Source of the DNA: CAYOKT01 sp964404605
GTDB taxonomy: Bacteria > Electryoneota > Electryoneia > Electryoneales > Electryoneaceae
Assembly (NCBI GenBank): GCA_964404605.1
Contig: CAYOKT010000113.1
Coordinates: forward strand, 1 to 7,709
DNA length: 7,709 nucleotides
Reading direction: 5' to 3'
The notes under the pieces were generated by a model. The model made no database searches, was not told where the DNA came from, and was given only the letters and a program-made list of their open reading frames with translations. Positions 5,468 through 7,709 of this stretch are shown piece after piece; position 1 is the stretch's first letter; each line of letters begins with the position of its first letter. The position numbers were made by a program, and so were the translations under genes.

Positions 5468-7095
5468 TGGCTGTGAGAATGCGTGATACGGGCAAATCCA
5501 CCAGGATCAGGGACCTGAGTATCCCCTCCGGGCAGCTCGCCCACATCGACCCGCAGGAACTGCTTCCCCTGCCGCCGCCCTACGACAAGGCCGAGGAGCT
5601 TCCCGGCTTCAAGGCGCTGACGGAGGAGGTGAAGGGCCGCCTCGAGGCGACCCTCGACGATACGGTTGTCGTGGGCGTGCCGAAGCCGGAATCGCCGGAG
5701 GAGGAACGCGCCCTCGTCGAGGCCTTTTTCCGCGGACTGGAGAAGCTGTTCAGCCGGGAGAACAACTGGACCTTCCTCCTGCCCCTGTTGCTCTCGATGG
5801 AGCACTGCGCCCGCTGCCAGACCTGCGCCGATGACTGCCCGATCTTCGAGGAGAGCGGCAGGATGGAAATCTACCGCCCCACCTACCGGGCGGAGGTGCT
5901 GCGCCGTCTCTACTTCAAGTATATCAAGCCGGGAAACAAGCTGTGGGCGAAGTTCCAGCAGGGCGACATCGAGGTGAACTGGACCCTGATCTCCCGCCTG
6001 CTGGAACTCTCCTACCGTTGCACCCTCTGCCGGCGCTGCGCGCAGAGCTGCCCCATCGGGGTGGACAACGGCCTGATCACGCGCGAGATCCGTGTGCTCT
6101 TCAGCCAGGAACTCGGCCTCGCGCCGAAGGAGCTGCACGAGAAGGGCACCGTCCAGCAGCTCGAGGTCGGCTCCTCCACCGGGATGAACCCGCTGGCGGT
6201 CAAGGACAACGTGGAGTTCATCGACGAGGACATCAGCGAGCGGACCGGGATCAAGGTCGAGACGAAGTGGGACGTGGAGGGCGCGGAGGTTCTCCTGATT
6301 CACAACGCCGGCGAGTTCCTCGCCTGGCCGGAGAACCCGGGCGCCTTCGCGCTGCTCCTCGACGCCGCCGGGATCACCTGGACTCTCTCCAGCGAGCTGG
6401 CGGGGTACGACGGGGTCAATTACGGTCTCTTCTACGACGATGTCCAGCTCGCGCGGGTGGCGACGCGGCACCTTGAGATCGCCAAGAAGCTGAAGGTGAA
6501 GAAGATCGTCATGGGCGAGTGCGGGCACGAGCACAAGGCCCTCGGGGTTATCGCCGACCGCATCGCCAACGGCAGCGTGCCCCGCGAATCCTCGATGACC
6601 CTCATCGAGGACATCGTCTTCCACAGCGGCATCCGTTTCGACCCGTCGCGGAACGACTTCCCGGTGACCCTGCACGACCCCTGCAACCTGACGCGCAGCA
6701 TGGGTATCGTCGAGCCGCAGCGCAGGGTGCTGCGCCACCTCTGCCCGCAATTCCGCGAGATGACCCCGCACGGCGTCCGCAACTACTGTTGCGGCGGCGG
6801 CAGCGGGTTCGCGATTATGTCCGGGAACAACTTCACCGACTGGCGGATGCATGTCAGCGGACGCAAGAAGTTCCGTCAGATCCTCGAGGCCTTCGCCGAC
6901 GAACCGCAGGGGCCGGAGCCGCCCAAGTATGTCTGCGCGCCCTGCTCCAACTGCAAGGGACAGATCCGCGACCTCTTCGAGTTCTACGGAGCGCGGGAGA
7001 AATCGGGGTTCTATTATGGCGGCCTGGTGGAGCTGGTGGTCAACGCGATGGAAGAGCTCAAGGAGCCTTTCCTCGACTGGGAAATGATGGTCTGA
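5467..7095 (+). CDS. HdrD/DsrK/TmcB-like iron-sulfur protein with CCG domain
   Basis: A 542-residue cytoplasmic protein. Two ferredoxin-type 4Fe-4S motifs are complete: C114-x2-C117-x2-C120-x3-C124-P and C185-x2-C188-x2-C191-x3-C195-P. The C-terminal half is the heterodisulfide-reductase-like part: GECGHEH (C352), HDPCNLTRSMG (C406), YCCGGGSG (C441-C442) and CAPCSNC (C490, C493, C496), ligands for the special CCG-type cluster that handles disulfide or trisulfide chemistry in HdrB/HdrD and DsrK. The distance from the CC pair to the last CxxC is 47 residues, longer than the CCG consensus, owing to a segment around ADEPQGPEPP. No transmembrane segment is present, so it should dock on the cytochrome subunit encoded just before. 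GGAGG (5452-5456) supports the ATG at 5467. The likely role is passing quinol-side electrons to or from a thiol/disulfide or soluble carrier. The substrate is unknown. Length and architecture fit DsrK; a TmcB-type member is equally possible. Confidence 0.88.
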   Translation: MAVRMRDTGKSTRIRDLSIPSGQLAHIDPQELLPLPPPYDKAEELPGFKALTEEVKGRLEATLDDTVVVGVPKPESPEEERALVEAFFRGLEKLFSRENNWTFLLPLLLSMEHCARCQTCADDCPIFEESGRMEIYRPTYRAEVLRRLYFKYIKPGNKLWAKFQQGDIEVNWTLISRLLELSYRCTLCRRCAQSCPIGVDNGLITREIRVLFSQELGLAPKELHEKGTVQQLEVGSSTGMNPLAVKDNVEFIDEDISERTGIKVETKWDVEGAEVLLIHNAGEFLAWPENPGAFALLLDAAGITWTLSSELAGYDGVNYGLFYDDVQLARVATRHLEIAKKLKVKKIVMGECGHEHKALGVIADRIANGSVPRESSMTLIEDIVFHSGIRFDPSRNDFPVTLHDPCNLTRSMGIVEPQRRVLRHLCPQFREMTPHGVRNYCCGGGSGFAIMSGNNFTDWRMHVSGRKKFRQILEAFADEPQGPEPPKYVCAPCSNCKGQIRDLFEFYGAREKSGFYYGGLVELVVNAMEELKEPFLDWEMMV

Positions 7096-7129
7096 ACCCT
7101 GTCAGGGGGGATTCGAGCAGGAGGGGCGT

Positions 7130-7163
7130 CCCGGGTTCCGGCGCCCTTCGGGTGCCGCCCGGG
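7130..7163 (+). other. GC-rich hairpin between redox gene and receiver gene
   Basis: GGCGCCC (7140-7146) pairs with GGGTGCC (7150-7156; one G-T pair) around a TTC loop, and outer CCCGGG copies (7130-7135, about 7158-7163) can extend it. There is no T-tract after it, so it is more likely an RNA processing or stabilising element than a terminator. It could set the receiver's expression level separately from the redox genes. Confidence 0.35.
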
Positions 7164-7205
7164 GGAAATGAGACACACGGCGGGAACCTGTCACTGGAGC
7201 GAGAT

Positions 7206-7592
7206 GTGAGCGAAGCGAAAACCATCCTTGTCGTCGATGATGAACCGGATGTGGTCCGTTACCTGAACGCCCTCTTCACCGATGCGGGCTACGAGGTGCT
7301 CGAGGCGCTGGACGGGGTGCAGGCGGTGAAACTTGCGCGCGAGACGCACCCGGACCTGATCACGCTTGATATCACCATGCCCGAGGAATCGGGCCTGCGC
7401 GCTTACCGGGAGCTGGTGGAGGATCCGGCGACACGCGACATCCCGGTCGTCGTCGTCACCGGCGTCAGTCCCGAGTTCAAGCGCTACCTCGAGCGGAAGC
7501 AGACCCGGGTCCCGCCGCCCGCGGGGTACTTCGAGAAGCCCGTAGACCGCGAGCGCCTGCTCGAGGTCGTGGGCGAGCTGGTCGCCGGCTGA
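7206..7592 (+). CDS. stand-alone response-regulator receiver (CheY/DivK type)
   Basis: A 128-residue single receiver domain with no output domain. It has the acidic pair D11-D12, the phosphoacceptor D55 in LITLDITMPE, T85 in VVVVTG and K111 in FEKP, all the residues needed for phosphorylation. The segment between T85 and K111 is a few residues longer than in CheY and runs SPEFKRYLERKQTRVPPPAGYFEKP, an unusual basic and proline-rich alpha4 region. The start is GTG at 7206, with GGAG (7196-7199) 6 nt upstream. The frame runs open far upstream through the previous gene, but that part is shadow sequence, and the ATG at 7204 is out of frame and stops at once. It lies 110 nt after the redox gene. 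In Desulfovibrio vulgaris, as I recall, a DivK-like receiver sits beside the tmc redox operon. No kinase is encoded here. Confidence 0.9.
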   Translation: MSEAKTILVVDDEPDVVRYLNALFTDAGYEVLEALDGVQAVKLARETHPDLITLDITMPEESGLRAYRELVEDPATRDIPVVVVTGVSPEFKRYLERKQTRVPPPAGYFEKPVDRERLLEVVGELVAG

Positions 7593-7602
7593 GGACGCCT
7601 CG

Positions 7603-7678
7603 CGCTCCGAGCCGCGCGGGAGCGATCGGACCCGGCCCCGCTCCTTTCCCGCGGGGGACGCTCGTTTTCTTTGTCCCC
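7603..7678 (+). terminator. probable terminator region with competing stems
   Basis: Just after the receiver gene, CGCTCC (7603-7608), GGAGCG (7619-7624) and CGCTCC (7639-7644) allow two alternative stems. CCCCGC (7636-7641) pairs with GCGGGG (7651-7656), and 8 nt later comes TTTTCTTT (7665-7672). The last stem plus the T-run resembles an intrinsic terminator, although the gap before the T-run is long. GGGGAC (7654-7659) and GTCCCC (7673-7678) form another possible stem around the T-run. Confidence 0.4.
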
Positions 7679-7709
7679 GACCGGGTGGCCCTGTCAGCGC
7701 CACTCAGGG

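Noticed and set aside
5296..6852. 518-codon minus-strand reading frame
   Set aside because: Lies antisense to the iron-sulfur protein gene; composition is rich in H, R, E, G and P with no domain, as expected for a shadow frame.
7098..7106. CCCTGTCAG repeated at 7689-7697, as ends of an inserted element
   Set aside because: A 9-nt direct repeat enclosing an ordinary receiver gene, with no transposase or inverted ends; probably chance.
6519..7205. Upstream extension of the receiver frame
   Set aside because: It overlaps the C-terminal half of the iron-sulfur gene in another frame; similarity to receivers begins only after the GTG at 7206.

Overview
The window is a GC-rich stretch of bacterial chromosome with seven intact protein genes: one on the minus strand at the left end and six on the plus strand. 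No RNA gene, insertion sequence, CRISPR array or phage gene is visible. The gene types point to an anaerobic, probably deltaproteobacterial organism (Desulfobacterota or Desulfuromonadota). They include a DsrM/DsrK-like membrane cytochrome and iron-sulfur pair, a cysteine-rich 'two-CW'-type regulator, a single-domain receiver and a tandem universal stress protein. This assignment rests on gene content only.

Left part (1-1149): a tandem universal stress protein reads leftward (1003 to 107) and is followed by a perfect 28-bp palindrome (51-78). The gap to the next gene (1004-1149) separates divergent genes. It holds weak promoter candidates for both directions and a short dyad.

Cell-envelope and transport operon (1150-3600): a secreted protein with two carboxypeptidase-regulatory-like (beta-sandwich) domains, a family 9 (heptosyltransferase-type) glycosyltransferase, and a YhhQ-family queuosine-precursor transporter. 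They are packed with a 4-nt gap and then a 4-nt ATGA overlap, so they are very likely co-transcribed. The link between the envelope genes and the transporter is unclear.

Regulatory island (3601-3912): a gene-free stretch whose middle drops to about 44% GC by my hand count (79 of 180 bases, 3661-3840), against clearly GC-rich flanks. It has a perfect TATAAT box flanked by a 7-bp dyad, and further downstream a pair of mutually exclusive stem structures. This looks like the control region of the next gene.

Redox module (3913-7592): a MerR-family regulator whose C-terminus carries seven cysteines in a two-CW arrangement, then a NarI/DsrM-like membrane cytochrome b subunit, an HdrD/DsrK/TmcB-like protein with two ferredoxin-type 4Fe-4S motifs and a CCG domain, and a stand-alone response-regulator receiver. 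The two redox genes overlap by one base. The likely picture is a quinone-linked, thiol/disulfide-type electron-transfer complex, with its expression controlled by a cysteine-containing transcription factor and a phosphorylated receiver encoded beside it. No multihaem cytochrome or other electron-donor partner lies in the window. After the receiver there is a GC-rich tail with several competing stems and a T-rich run, probably a terminator.
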